Both the position numbers and the translations under genes were made by a program. Below the pieces are notes generated by a model that ran no database searches, had not been told where the DNA came from, and saw nothing but the letters and a program-made list of their open reading frames with translations. A DNA stretch of 64,000 bases from Flavobacterium silvaticum (GTDB taxonomy: Bacteria > Bacteroidota > Bacteroidia > Flavobacteriales > Flavobacteriaceae): contig NZ_JAAMPU010000108.1 of the NCBI RefSeq assembly GCF_012911565.1, positions 1-64,000 of the forward strand, read 5' to 3'. Shown piece after piece: positions 50,214 to 59,223 of the stretch. Each line of letters opens with the position of its first letter. The stretch's first letter is position 1.

Positions 50214-50957
50214 TCACCCGCGTTTGTATGGTTTTCCTATTCTCAGTAATAAAGGAAAATGAACTTTTCTGTCACTCAGTTCCCAAACCAACGCCAGTTC
50301 GTGACGAATCAGGTCGACCGGATCTATACCCACTTTTTTCTTGTAATGCGCCACCGCCGACCAACTATCTAAATAACCTGTCAGTTGCGCGAAACTCCAT
50401 TCGTAATCGGCAGAAAAATGTTGCACTTTGATTTCGTCGAACGGAAACGGTATCGTCTCATAATTCTCATCGATATATTTGCGCTCTTTGTCCCAGTATG
50501 GGCCGATGATGTCGTTGTAGAAATGTTTGAGGATTTTGTCGGCACGCGAGTTCGTAGAGAACAATCCGTAACCGAGGATGGCAAAAATACCATCAGGCTT
50601 AAGTATCCGATAGACTTCAGGGTAAAACGTGTTGAAATCGAACCAGTGAATGGCCTGGGCAACGGTGACCAAATCAAAGGTGGCCGTGTCAAAACCGCAA
50701 TTTTCCGCCGGTCGTAATAAATATTCTATGTTGGGTTTGAGCGTGGCATTCGAAAGTTGCTTTTCGCTGATGTCTATACCGATGACTTTTTCAAAGAGAT
50801 CGGCGAGTTTTACAGCGAGCTGGCCATTTCCGGTAGCTACATCGAGAACCGTGTTTTTATGTTTTGTGAATGATGTTATGTATTGGACAACTTCTTCCGG
50901 ATAAGACGGCCGAAACCGCGCATAAGAAACCGATTGCTCGGAAAAATTATCTTTCAT
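50214..50957 (-). CDS. Class I SAM-dependent methyltransferase
   Basis: The ATG at 50957 is preferred over an upstream frame (to 51011), since MKDNFSEQSVSYARFRPSYP is the usual N-terminus of this group. The 247-residue protein has motif I (VLDVATGNGQLAVKLA), the acidic loop (VIGIDISEKQL) and motif IV (FDLVTVAQAIHWFD). The substrate is unknown. It is 1 bp from the NlpE/META gene, so it probably begins an operon that includes the glycosylase-like gene. Confidence 0.88.
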   Translation of the reverse strand: MKDNFSEQSVSYARFRPSYPEEVVQYITSFTKHKNTVLDVATGNGQLAVKLADLFEKVIGIDISEKQLSNATLKPNIEYLLRPAENCGFDTATFDLVTVAQAIHWFDFNTFYPEVYRILKPDGIFAILGYGLFSTNSRADKILKHFYNDIIGPYWDKERKYIDENYETIPFPFDEIKVQHFSADYEWSFAQLTGYLDSWSAVAHYKKKVGIDPVDLIRHELALVWELSDRKVHFPLLLRIGKPYKRG

Positions 50958-51110
50958 GGTGTAAATTTGAGTGAGGGCGATTTTTCGACATAACGTTGGT
51001 TCACCTGCCAAAATTGCTGAATCATTGAGCGTTGTCCAAATATACCAAAAAATGAAACGGACGGTTTAAGTTATTTATCTTAGAAATTACATAGTCTGCA
51101 TAAAAGGAAC

Positions 51111-51141
51111 TTGGGGTAAATCACTTTTGAGCCTATCTTTG
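51111..51141 (+). promoter_or_regulatory. Promoter of dapD
   Basis: TTG (51111-51113), 20-bp spacer, TATCTTTG (51134-51141): both parts fit the Bacteroidota consensus. The leader is about 25 nt. Confidence 0.7.
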
Positions 51142-51171
51142 TGCTGGACACAACTCTAAAAAATATCCGGA

Positions 51172-51987
51172 ATGAACCACTTGAAAGAAACCATTGAAAA
51201 AACCTGGGAAAACCGTGAATTGCTTCAGGATGCCTATTCGCTTGCCGCAATACGCAAAGTAATCGACCTCTTGGACGAAGGAACATTGCGCGTCGCAGAA
51301 CCTACACCGGATGGCTGGCAGGTAAACGAATGGGTAAAGAAAGCGGTCGTTCTGTATTTCCCAATCCAGAAAATGGAAACGCTTGAAGCCGGGATCTTTG
51401 AATACCATGATAAAATTCCGTTGAAAAGAGGTTTTGCAGAGAAAGGTATCCGCGTTGTCCCTAATGCCGTCGCACGTCACGGAGCTTATATTTCAAAAGG
51501 CGTGATCCTGATGCCGAGTTATGTCAACATCGGATCATATGTCGATGAAGGCACCATGGTTGACACTTGGGCAACCGTAGGAAGCTGTGCCCAGATTGGA
51601 AAGAACGTGCATTTAAGCGGTGGTGTTGGAATTGGTGGCGTACTCGAACCGCTGCAGGCATCTCCCGTAATCATCGAAGACGGTGCTTTCATAGGCTCGC
51701 GTTGTATCGTTGTGGAAGGAGTCCGCGTAGAAACCGAGGCGGTACTTGGAGCCAACGTCTGCCTGACCGCATCGACCAAAATAATTGACGTCACCGGAAG
51801 CGAGCCTGTAGAAATGAAAGGCGTCGTACCTGCCAGATCCGTCGTAATCCCGGGAAGCTATACCAAAAAGTTTGAAGCGGGTGAATATCAGGTTCCGTGT
51901 GCGCTGATCATTGGAAAACGCAAGCCATCGACAGATTTGAAGACATCTTTGAATGATGCTTTAAGAGAGTACGGCGTGGCGGTTTAG
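51172..51987 (+). CDS. dapD: 2,3,4,5-tetrahydropyridine-2,6-dicarboxylate N-succinyltransferase
   Basis: DapD transfers a succinyl group from succinyl-CoA in the lysine/diaminopimelate pathway that supplies peptidoglycan. The 271-residue protein has the helical N-terminal domain and the left-handed beta-helix of hexapeptide repeats (VNIGSYVDEGTMVDTWATVGSCAQIG, GVGIGGVLEPL, PVIIEDGAFIGSRCIVVEGV). It is monocistronic, with a strong promoter upstream. Confidence 0.97.
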   Translation: MNHLKETIEKTWENRELLQDAYSLAAIRKVIDLLDEGTLRVAEPTPDGWQVNEWVKKAVVLYFPIQKMETLEAGIFEYHDKIPLKRGFAEKGIRVVPNAVARHGAYISKGVILMPSYVNIGSYVDEGTMVDTWATVGSCAQIGKNVHLSGGVGIGGVLEPLQASPVIIEDGAFIGSRCIVVEGVRVETEAVLGANVCLTASTKIIDVTGSEPVEMKGVVPARSVVIPGSYTKKFEAGEYQVPCALIIGKRKPSTDLKTSLNDALREYGVAV

Positions 51988-52054
51988 GAGTCTGGGATTT
52001 TGAGACTCATTGAAACTGCATTACGGAACCTTGCGTCCCCTTGAATTTAGGTTT

Positions 52055-52459
52055 CTATCTGCTTACTTTTTGATAAACAGTCCGGTTTTTGTCCTGTTCC
52101 AATACTAGTTTTTTTTCGGTCAGCATTGAGATTTTGAAACGGGCAAAAGAATCGATTACATCCGGATTACTCAGAAAAATGGTCGAACCAGAATCTGAAA
52201 TCTGCCAGACTTTATATGTGTCTTCACTGTCTTTTTCGTCAGGGGAATAATATACCCCTGAATCTGAGAAGCATAATTCGGCATTCAGCCGTTCTTTCCA
52301 CTTTTCGGTTTGATCTGTCGGGTCATCATAATGTACTTCGACGACTTTCCAGCAGCCGGTGATCAGCTTTGAATTTTCAACCTGGCTGAATGCATTTAAC
52401 GATGTGAAAAACAAGACAGGCATCGCAAACCTTGTAATAAGTATTCTGGAAAGTCTCAT
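52055..52459 (-). CDS. Small exported lipocalin-like protein, function unknown
   Basis: The 134-residue protein has a signal peptide (MRLSRILITRFAMPVLFFTSLNAFSQ) and a small beta-rich domain (LITGCWKVVEVHYDD, KVWQISDSGSTIFLSN, FKISMLTEKKLVLEQD) of lipocalin-like appearance. Its start overlaps the stop of the upstream glycosyltransferase gene by 4 bp. No family name can be given with confidence. Confidence 0.7.
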   Translation of the reverse strand: MRLSRILITRFAMPVLFFTSLNAFSQVENSKLITGCWKVVEVHYDDPTDQTEKWKERLNAELCFSDSGVYYSPDEKDSEDTYKVWQISDSGSTIFLSNPDVIDSFARFKISMLTEKKLVLEQDKNRTVYQKVSR

Positions 52460-53211
52460 TGTTTTCTGTATTTCTTCTGCAATTTCAAAAGCTTCACATA
52501 CTTCATATGTGAAAAGAAAGCCTGTATGAGTGAAATCGTGAATCCGTCGATGCCGTGCAGAAATCCTTTTTTAAAGAAATAACATCTGGTAAATGCCCAC
52601 CAGCCATTCAAGATAGGTTTAAAAGGCCCGATTCGTTTTCCCTGATCGTACAATTGCTGGGCATGCCAACCGGAATACTGGTTCTTTTTGGAAATGATCT
52701 GGTCGTATGAGTCCCATCCGTAATGTAAAATATGGACCGGGACACGTTTTTCGTTTGTCGCTTCGATATGCTGATGGACACGTGCCGCCGATGGATGCGC
52801 CGTACGCCTATCAAAGAACCGAACTTTATGGTCCGGATACCAGCCTGCGAAATCGATAAGTTTGTCTGCAAGGAAATTCTTTACACGGAAACTCCACGCA
52901 TCGACATTGCCTGAAAGGTATTTTTTGTCGAGAATGAATCTTTCGGCATCGGCATCGAGGAATTCGTCGGCATCGAGGTTTAGTATCCAGTCGTTTTTGC
53001 AATACGGAAGACCATGCGTCCGTTGCGGCCCATCACCAAGAAAAGCCTGCGATATGACAGTCGCTCCTTTAGATGTGGCGATTTCGACGGTGCGATCTGA
53101 ACTTAACGAATCCACCACGATCACTTCATCGCAAACCCGGAAAAGTGCCTCAACACACTTTCCTATCATCTTTTCTTCGTTAAACGTAATTACCAATCCG
53201 CTGATAGCCAT
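52456..53211 (-). CDS. GT2 glycosyltransferase (WaaE/KdtX-like)
   Basis: The 251-residue protein has the GT2 fold: ISGLVITFNEEKMIGKCVEAL, VDSLSSDRTVEIA and the nucleotide-sugar/metal motif LNLDADEFLD. The combination with WYPDHKVRFFDRR and the hydrophobic-basic C-terminus resembles WaaE/KdtX-type enzymes that add glucose to the LPS inner core. It starts a two-gene minus operon divergent from the heptosyltransferase-like gene. Confidence 0.87.
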   Translation of the reverse strand: MAISGLVITFNEEKMIGKCVEALFRVCDEVIVVDSLSSDRTVEIATSKGATVISQAFLGDGPQRTHGLPYCKNDWILNLDADEFLDADAERFILDKKYLSGNVDAWSFRVKNFLADKLIDFAGWYPDHKVRFFDRRTAHPSAARVHQHIEATNEKRVPVHILHYGWDSYDQIISKKNQYSGWHAQQLYDQGKRIGPFKPILNGWWAFTRCYFFKKGFLHGIDGFTISLIQAFFSHMKYVKLLKLQKKYRKQ

Positions 53212-53295
53212 GGCTAAAATTATTGTTTATTGTCTATTTTTATTATTTATTCGTCTGCCCCATCTGAAACGATTGATAGGTTGTAAATTCGCACT

Positions 53296-54357
53296 ATGAA
53301 AATCCTGGTCATTCAGCAAAAACGTATCGGTGATGTGCTCACCTCAAGCATTCTGTGTAATATCTTAAAAGAACATTACCCTGAAGCACACATCGATTTT
53401 TTGTGTTACCCGAATTGCACCGCTGTCCTCGAACACAATCCGAATATCGAATCGATCATTACACTAAGCAATCCCGTCCGTAAGTCATATCTCAAGCTTC
53501 TGGACTTTATAAAAGGCATCCGAAAGCGTGAATACGAAATCGTCATCGACGTTTACAGCAAGCTCGAAACAAACCTGATTACGGGACTTTCTGGCGCAAC
53601 CACCCGAATTTCATACAAAAAAGGCTATTCCGCAATTTTCTACAACCACAATATTGAACGTGTCGAAAAATGGACAAAAAGCCAACTTGGGGCGGCGATA
53701 GAAAACCGGCTTCGTTTACTCAAACCGTTAATCGCTGGTCGCATAACCAATTTCCGTCCGAAAATTTTCCTTGCGGAAGCCGAAATCTCAAAAGCCAAAT
53801 CGACATTACTCGCAAATTCGGTCGATCCATTGAAACCGCTGGCCATGATCGGCATCCTCGGAAGTGAATGGTACAAAACCTATCCGCTTGAACAAATGGC
53901 AAAACTGCTCGACTTTACCGTTGAGAAAACCGGCTCACAATTGCTGTTCAATTACATTCCATCCCAATTGGACGATGCGAAAAAGCTGTACGACTTCTGT
54001 TCCCAAAAAACGCGCGACCACATTTTCTTTGACCTTTATGCCCAAAACCTGCGTGATTTTATCGGGTTGCTTTCCCAATGCGATATGCTGATCGGCAACG
54101 AAGGCGGCGCGGTCAATATGGCCAAGGCGCTTGACATACCGACCTTTTCGATTTTCTCACCGTCGGTAGATAAGGAAACCTGGCAGATTTTTGAGGATGA
54201 AAAGAATGTTTCAATTCATCTCAAAGACATCAGGCCTGAAATCTATGAGGCACATGACGAAAAATATATCAAGGAACATACATTTGAGTTCTTCGCGGAA
54301 TATCCGTTGGAACATATCTTGAGCGAACTCGACACCTTCTTCAAGGCCGTGCTTTAA
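53296..54357 (+). CDS. GT9 (heptosyltransferase-family) glycosyltransferase
   Basis: The 353-residue protein has the GT-B fold of ADP-heptose:LPS transferases: N-terminal ILVIQQKRIGDVLTSSIL, the middle AMIGILGSEWYKTYP and the C-terminal donor motif IGNEGGAVNMAKALDIPTFSIFSP. It would add a sugar to the LPS core at the inner face of the inner membrane; the sugar is not certain. The 3' end overlaps the convergent GT2 gene by 4 bp. Confidence 0.9.
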   Translation: MKILVIQQKRIGDVLTSSILCNILKEHYPEAHIDFLCYPNCTAVLEHNPNIESIITLSNPVRKSYLKLLDFIKGIRKREYEIVIDVYSKLETNLITGLSGATTRISYKKGYSAIFYNHNIERVEKWTKSQLGAAIENRLRLLKPLIAGRITNFRPKIFLAEAEISKAKSTLLANSVDPLKPLAMIGILGSEWYKTYPLEQMAKLLDFTVEKTGSQLLFNYIPSQLDDAKKLYDFCSQKTRDHIFFDLYAQNLRDFIGLLSQCDMLIGNEGGAVNMAKALDIPTFSIFSPSVDKETWQIFEDEKNVSIHLKDIRPEIYEAHDEKYIKEHTFEFFAEYPLEHILSELDTFFKAVL

Positions 54358-55166
54358 AGCCGGTCGATTCCGTTTTCTATTCTTTTTACCGAATGCTTGC
54401 GGTTGTATTTCCGTATCGCATTGTTCTTTTCCCAGGCTTCCGGTGTCGCGTATTTGCGCTCGTGGTCCAAATGGACTACAACGGCACTGTATCGTATCTG
54501 TTTTGGACGGATCCCGATATGGAACAACCTTTCGCCCAATTCACGGTCTTCGCCACCGTAAGCCATATCCTGATTGAATCCGTTGACGCTTACCAGATCT
54601 GATTTCCAGCCGGACGCATTATGGCCGTTCCAGGTTGCGCGCGTAGGTGTGATATGGTTCATCAATTTTGCCCATTGTCCTTTGGCGGCGAGCTTGTTGT
54701 TCTTGGTCGATTTTGGAAGGCCTTTCTGATGTAGCCAAACCAGATCAAAACAGTGTTGGTTCCTGATGTCATCGTCTGAAATACCTTCTGAAACCAGCAT
54801 CGGAAGTTTTAAATATCCGCCTGAAAGAAAATGGCCTTTTTGACGGAAAGAGACGTGGGTTTCGACAAAATCATTTCTCGGAATGCAGTCGCCATCTGTA
54901 AAAATCAGGTAATCCGCATTGCTTTTTACAATGGCTCTATTCAGTATCATGGGTTTCTGGAAACCGTTGTCAGGCTGCCAGACGTGGATAATCGGGTTTT
55001 GGAATTTTCCGCTAAAGGAATCAATTATGGCTTTGGTGGATTCGGTCGAACCATCGTCTGCAATTACAATTTCAAAGTCTTTTTCGGTCTGGACACTGAA
55101 GCCAACGAGGACTTTTCTCAACCATTCTTCTTTATTGTATGTGGAAATAATAACCGAAACTTTCAT
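54354..55166 (-). CDS. GT2 glycosyltransferase (chondroitin-polymerase-like)
   Basis: The frame extends to 55286, but the ATG at 55166 gives the usual GT2 start (MKVSVIISTYNKEEWLRKVL); 270 residues. Motifs are VIADDGSTESTKAI, LIFTDGDCIPR (DxD equivalent) and the galactosyltransferase-type VNGFNQDMAYGGEDRELGERL. It lies 41 bp downstream of the Kdo-kinase-like gene. Confidence 0.88.
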   Translation of the reverse strand: MKVSVIISTYNKEEWLRKVLVGFSVQTEKDFEIVIADDGSTESTKAIIDSFSGKFQNPIIHVWQPDNGFQKPMILNRAIVKSNADYLIFTDGDCIPRNDFVETHVSFRQKGHFLSGGYLKLPMLVSEGISDDDIRNQHCFDLVWLHQKGLPKSTKNNKLAAKGQWAKLMNHITPTRATWNGHNASGWKSDLVSVNGFNQDMAYGGEDRELGERLFHIGIRPKQIRYSAVVVHLDHERKYATPEAWEKNNAIRKYNRKHSVKRIENGIDRL

Positions 55167-55207
55167 TGCGTTCTTTGAGCGGCGAATAATACCACTTTTT
55201 AGCGGAT

Positions 55208-55972
55208 TTATTTGCGAAAAAGGAATTTCTTTTTGAGGCGTCTTTTGCGGTGGAACCTGTGCTGGAACGCGGCCGTCAAACGCCATAAGGTTTCAAATAT
55301 CACAGTTTCGTCTTCTGCTGAAGCCTTGGCGTATTCATTGCTCATCGTGGCGACCATTTCTTTGTGTGGCGTCAGGCGGCTCAGGTTTTTCATACGCAAT
55401 TCAAACGGCATTTTATCGTGGAATTCCATCCGGTTTAAATCGACGAGATAAAAACTGTATTGGCCGGGAGCATCTTCCAGGATTAGTGTATTTCCCGGCG
55501 AATGGTCTTTGAATTCTATGCCGAGTTCGTGTAATTTATAGGAGAATCTGGTAAACTGGCGCAGGATGTTGTCGCGATCCGGATAATCAGGGATTTCGAC
55601 CAGTTCGCGATACGTCAGTTTGGCATCGAGGTGTTCGCTCGCATAAAAACTTTCGCGAAGTCCGGACCAGTTTGTATGTTCGGAATAAGCAATGGGTTTT
55701 GGCGTACCGATTCCCATCTGCAATAATTTGGTCGCGAATTCAAAAGAACGTTGTGCCTTCGATTTCCGGAAATAACTGTATGCAAATCGATTGACGAGAT
55801 TCGGCAGTTTGAAAGCTTTGATGTTTACCTGTAGTCCGTCAATATCAAAAATCCGGATGGTATTCCGCCCGGAAGCAAGCACTTTTCCAGTCGACCAGAA
55901 GTTTTGGATACACTTCCGGACAGCATCTGAATAAGCCGAAAAAGCCGGAGAAACCACAAATTTCAAACTCAT
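55208..55972 (-). CDS. Kdo/WaaP-type lipopolysaccharide kinase
   Basis: The 254-residue protein has a protein-kinase-like fold: VNIKAFKLPN with the ATP-binding Lys, the catalytic-loop remnant GIEFKDHSPGNTLI (Asp and Asn), and FYLVDLNRMEF in place of DFG. Such kinases phosphorylate Kdo or heptose in the LPS inner core, stabilising the outer membrane. It overlaps the GT17 gene by 4 bp and ends in a very basic tail. Confidence 0.85.
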   Translation of the reverse strand: MSLKFVVSPAFSAYSDAVRKCIQNFWSTGKVLASGRNTIRIFDIDGLQVNIKAFKLPNLVNRFAYSYFRKSKAQRSFEFATKLLQMGIGTPKPIAYSEHTNWSGLRESFYASEHLDAKLTYRELVEIPDYPDRDNILRQFTRFSYKLHELGIEFKDHSPGNTLILEDAPGQYSFYLVDLNRMEFHDKMPFELRMKNLSRLTPHKEMVATMSNEYAKASAEDETVIFETLWRLTAAFQHRFHRKRRLKKKFLFRK

Positions 55973-56835
55973 GGCTTAGGTTTATATTCAAGAAAATAAT
56001 CACTGAACCGTTCCTGCACGTCCGGATTTGAAAAATAGTCCGGCATGTTTTCCACTCTGTCGACTACCTTGAATTCCAGGTCGCGTCCAAAAATATCTTT
56101 TCCGCTGTGGATCAGCTCTTCGACAACTTCTTTCTTTTTGTATTGATCCAGATTGTATTCGGTATGGGAAAAAGATTCTAGTTTTTGGACAATCTTATCA
56201 AATCCGCCCATATAACTGAAATGCCAGCCGCCATTTGGAATGATCGGATACTTTGCACCACGTCTTACAGTTCGCATGACTGTTTTGCGCAAGCGGTTCG
56301 GGGCTTCGTGAAGCAAACGGTAAGGAAGTGCAACCATGCAATGCCATATTCCGTTCTTTGACTCCAGCCTGTCCATTTGGCTTCCACCATCGAAAATGAG
56401 TTTATGGTTGAAAAAATACATGAACATATCCATCTTTACCCCAAAAATCCGGTCAATTCCATGTAGCGAGAATTTGCGAATAACTTCTTTTTTTGGAATT
56501 TCATCCACATCACTTATCAGGATTATGTCGTCCGGCCGACAGTTGCGAAGCCCTTTTACAATGCTGTTTCTTTGATAGAATTCCATTTTCCAGGCCGTCC
56601 GCGGATTGATTACTGGCAGGAACAACGGATATTTCGTCAGTTTGACATGGATGATTTTGTCTAGGAATTTCTCAAACCGTTGCTTGTTCTCTTCAAAGAT
56701 GAATGGCTTTGGTTTGTTCTGGAACGTCCTGTCGGCTTCAACAATAACGAATTTATCAACTACGGAATCGAGTTCGTTAAGACGGATTTCGAGCAAATCG
56801 AGCTCGTTGAAAAAAATGAAGCAATCGTATACCAT
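55969..56835 (-). CDS. GT17 glycosyltransferase
   Basis: The 288-residue protein matches family GT17 (beta-1,4-N-acetylglucosaminyltransferase type): MVYDCFIFFNELDLLEIRLNEL, VDKFVIVEADRTFQNKPKP, DIILISDVDEIP (metal-binding DxD) and PNGGWHFSYMGG. It is the first gene of a minus-strand operon (GT17, kinase, GT2) and has a -7 box 16 bp upstream. A role in LPS or surface glycan synthesis is inferred from its neighbours. Confidence 0.88.
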   Translation of the reverse strand: MVYDCFIFFNELDLLEIRLNELDSVVDKFVIVEADRTFQNKPKPFIFEENKQRFEKFLDKIIHVKLTKYPLFLPVINPRTAWKMEFYQRNSIVKGLRNCRPDDIILISDVDEIPKKEVIRKFSLHGIDRIFGVKMDMFMYFFNHKLIFDGGSQMDRLESKNGIWHCMVALPYRLLHEAPNRLRKTVMRTVRRGAKYPIIPNGGWHFSYMGGFDKIVQKLESFSHTEYNLDQYKKKEVVEELIHSGKDIFGRDLEFKVVDRVENMPDYFSNPDVQERFSDYFLEYKPKP

Positions 56836-56851
56836 TCGGTTCCTTTTGTTG

Positions 56852-56859
56852 CAAAAATA
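56852..56859 (-). promoter_or_regulatory. -7 box of the GT17-kinase-GT2 operon
   Basis: On the minus strand TATTTTTG fits TAnnTTTG and ends 16 bp before the ATG at 56835. Confidence 0.55.
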
Positions 56860-56908
56860 CTTTCTTTTGGGCTTTCTTTGTATAATAAATTATAGAGACG
56901 CGATCTGA

Positions 56909-57706
56909 ATGAAGCCTTTTCCGAGTTCAACCCTCATTACGCCAACTTACAATTGGCCCGAAGCGCTTGAGTTGCTTTTGCTCAGCGTACGCAACCAGAC
57001 GGTGCTTCCGGATGAAGTGATTGTTGCCGATGACGGTTCGCGCGAAGAAACCTCGCTGCTTATCAAACAGTTTCAACAGGATTTTCCCGTTCCGCTGATC
57101 CACATTTTCCATGAAGACCACGGAAACCGTAAACCCGCAATCATGAACAAAGCGCTGGCTCAGGCGAAAGGCGACTATATTATTGAAATCGACGGCGATA
57201 TTATCATGCAGCCGAATTTTGTCGAAGATCACCTCACGTTTGCCGAACCCGGATTGTACCTGTTTGGTTCCCGTGTTACCATCAACAAGGAAAAACTGCC
57301 GGAATTGTTCGCGAAAAAGCTAATCGAATTCAACTTTTTTTCCTCACATATCTCAAAACGGACACGGGCTTTGCGCATGCCGTGGTTTATGCTATTTGAA
57401 GAACGCATCGATAAAAAATCATCCAAATTACGCGGCTGCAATATGTCGTTCTGGAGAAAAGACGTGATCGAGGTCAACGGATTCAACGAAGGACTTACCG
57501 GTTGGGGACAGGATGATTCGGAACTGATCCAGCGGCTGCACAACATTGGCATCAAAGGCCGACGGCTCAAACATTGCGGAATCGCCTTCCATATTTATCA
57601 TAAGGAACAATCCAAAACACACGTCGCCCACAACCACGCCATTGAAAATGAAATTACGCTCAACAAAGTGAAGTTCATTGAAAAAGGCGTCAGCCAATAT
57701 TTATGA
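56909..57706 (+). CDS. GT2 glycosyltransferase
   Basis: The 265-residue protein shows STLITPTYNWPEALELLLLS, VADDGSREET, DYIIEIDGDIIMQ (DxD) and the galactosyltransferase-type VNGFNEGLTGWGQDDSELIQRL. It resembles the enzyme at 54354 and may be an old duplicate. It overlaps the next GT2 gene by 4 bp. Confidence 0.88.
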   Translation: MKPFPSSTLITPTYNWPEALELLLLSVRNQTVLPDEVIVADDGSREETSLLIKQFQQDFPVPLIHIFHEDHGNRKPAIMNKALAQAKGDYIIEIDGDIIMQPNFVEDHLTFAEPGLYLFGSRVTINKEKLPELFAKKLIEFNFFSSHISKRTRALRMPWFMLFEERIDKKSSKLRGCNMSFWRKDVIEVNGFNEGLTGWGQDDSELIQRLHNIGIKGRRLKHCGIAFHIYHKEQSKTHVAHNHAIENEITLNKVKFIEKGVSQYL

Positions 57707-58629
57707 TGCATCAGGTAGCCGTCATCCTTGTCAATTACAATTCTGCGGAACATACGCTGCATTGCCTGAAATCTATTGCCGAACATACTTCGGACAGATT
57801 GGATTATCAGGTTGTGATTGTCGATAACAATTCGCATTACGACAATTTCGCGATGTTGGAAAATGGAATCAACGGATTGGCAGATTCGCATCATACTTTG
57901 ATTAGAAGCCGTATCAATACAGGATTTGGTGGCGGAAACATGGAAGCTTTGTCTGCCGTAAAAGCAAAATATCTGGCTTTCGTCAATAACGATACGCTCT
58001 TCAAAAACGATTGTCTTTCGCTCCTTTTTGAGGCGATGGAAAACAACCCCAATTACGGAATCACTGGCGGACAGGCATATAAAGAAGACGGTAGCCAGTT
58101 GATTTCACTCGATCATCTAGCCTCGCCCGGACGCGAAATATTCGGCAGAAGCATGCTTGAAAAAATCGATTCCAAAAAGTATCCGAACCGAAAGAAAAAA
58201 TACACCGAACCTGTAAAAACCGGCTTTGTTCCCGGAAGTTTCATGTTCGTACGCGCTACTGATTTTTACGCAGTGGGCGGATTTGACACCAATATTTTCC
58301 TGTATTACGAAGAAACCGACTTGTGCAAACGACTTGCCGATAAAGGGAAAACGGCCTGGCTGATCCCATCGGCGGAATTCGTGCATTTTCATGGAATAAG
58401 CACACCGAGAAGCATCGGGATTAAAAAAGAGCTGAAAATTTCATTGCTGTATATCATACGGAAACACTACGGATTCTTTGGCTGGCTAAGCGTCTGGCTA
58501 TTTTTATCAGTAAAATATAGTTTCAGCGGATTGCTCAAACCGAAGAATTTCCCCCTGCTCGTTTTATTGCTCAAAGGCGCGCCGTTAAAGGAATCGCTCA
58601 AACAAAAACAAACCATTTCAGAAATCTAG
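57703..58629 (+). CDS. GT2 glycosyltransferase (rhamnosyltransferase-like)
   Basis: The 308-residue protein has VAVILVNYNSAEHTLHCL, VIVDNNSHYDN, LAFVNNDTLFKND and GSFMFVRATDFYAVGGFDTNIFLYYEETDLCKRL, the signature of dTDP-rhamnose or similar transferases. A hydrophobic segment near residues 255-285 may bind the membrane. Its stop is directly followed by the tsaC ATG, so read-through transcription is likely. Confidence 0.88.
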   Translation: MMHQVAVILVNYNSAEHTLHCLKSIAEHTSDRLDYQVVIVDNNSHYDNFAMLENGINGLADSHHTLIRSRINTGFGGGNMEALSAVKAKYLAFVNNDTLFKNDCLSLLFEAMENNPNYGITGGQAYKEDGSQLISLDHLASPGREIFGRSMLEKIDSKKYPNRKKKYTEPVKTGFVPGSFMFVRATDFYAVGGFDTNIFLYYEETDLCKRLADKGKTAWLIPSAEFVHFHGISTPRSIGIKKELKISLLYIIRKHYGFFGWLSVWLFLSVKYSFSGLLKPKNFPLLVLLLKGAPLKESLKQKQTISEI

Positions 58630-59196
58630 ATGGATATTTCACAAGAAGTACACAAAGCCTACGAAGTCCTCAAAGACGGCGGCATCATCTTATACCCGAC
58701 CGATACGGTTTGGGGAATCGGGTGCGATGCGTCGAACGAAGAGGCCGTGAAGAAAATATACGACCTCAAGCAACGCGAAGAATCCAAAAGCATGATTGTG
58801 CTTGTCAACGGAGACAGAATGTTGTATCAGGTTTTTAATGAAATCCCGGAAGTAGCCTGGCAAATCCTCGACTTATCTGAAAAACCGACGACTTTAATCC
58901 TTGACAATCCACGTAATGTGGCCAAAAACATCATCGCTCCGGACAACACACTTGGCATGCGCATCATCAAACAACCGTTTTGTTTCAAATTGCTGGAACG
59001 GCTTAAAAAACCGCTCGTTTCCACATCAGCCAACATTTCCGGCGAACCCACGCCCATGTCGTTCAAAGAAATTGACCCGCGTATTATAAACGGCGTGGAC
59101 TATGTTGTAAATTTGGAGCGCGAAACCAAAGCCGTAAAATCGTCGACGATCATCAAACTCGGAAGCGATTTACAGGTAAAGGTCATCCGGAAATAA
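58630..59196 (+). CDS. tsaC: L-threonylcarbamoyladenylate synthase (YrdC/Sua5 family)
   Basis: The enzyme makes threonylcarbamoyl-AMP for the t6A37 modification of tRNAs. The 188-residue protein is a single YrdC domain with GGIILYPTDTVWGIGCDA, LKQREESKSMIVLV (Lys and Arg of the active site), and VSTSANISGEPTP. It abuts the upstream GT2 gene without a gap and precedes the CCA-adding enzyme; both tRNA genes may be transcribed together. Confidence 0.93.
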   Translation: MDISQEVHKAYEVLKDGGIILYPTDTVWGIGCDASNEEAVKKIYDLKQREESKSMIVLVNGDRMLYQVFNEIPEVAWQILDLSEKPTTLILDNPRNVAKNIIAPDNTLGMRIIKQPFCFKLLERLKKPLVSTSANISGEPTPMSFKEIDPRIINGVDYVVNLERETKAVKSSTIIKLGSDLQVKVIRK

Positions 59197-59223
59197 ACAA
59201 GCTCTAACGAATACCTTTTTGCA

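Noticed and set aside
51989-52011. A terminator after dapD (GAGTCT/AGACTC)
   Set aside because: Only six base pairs and no T-run follow.
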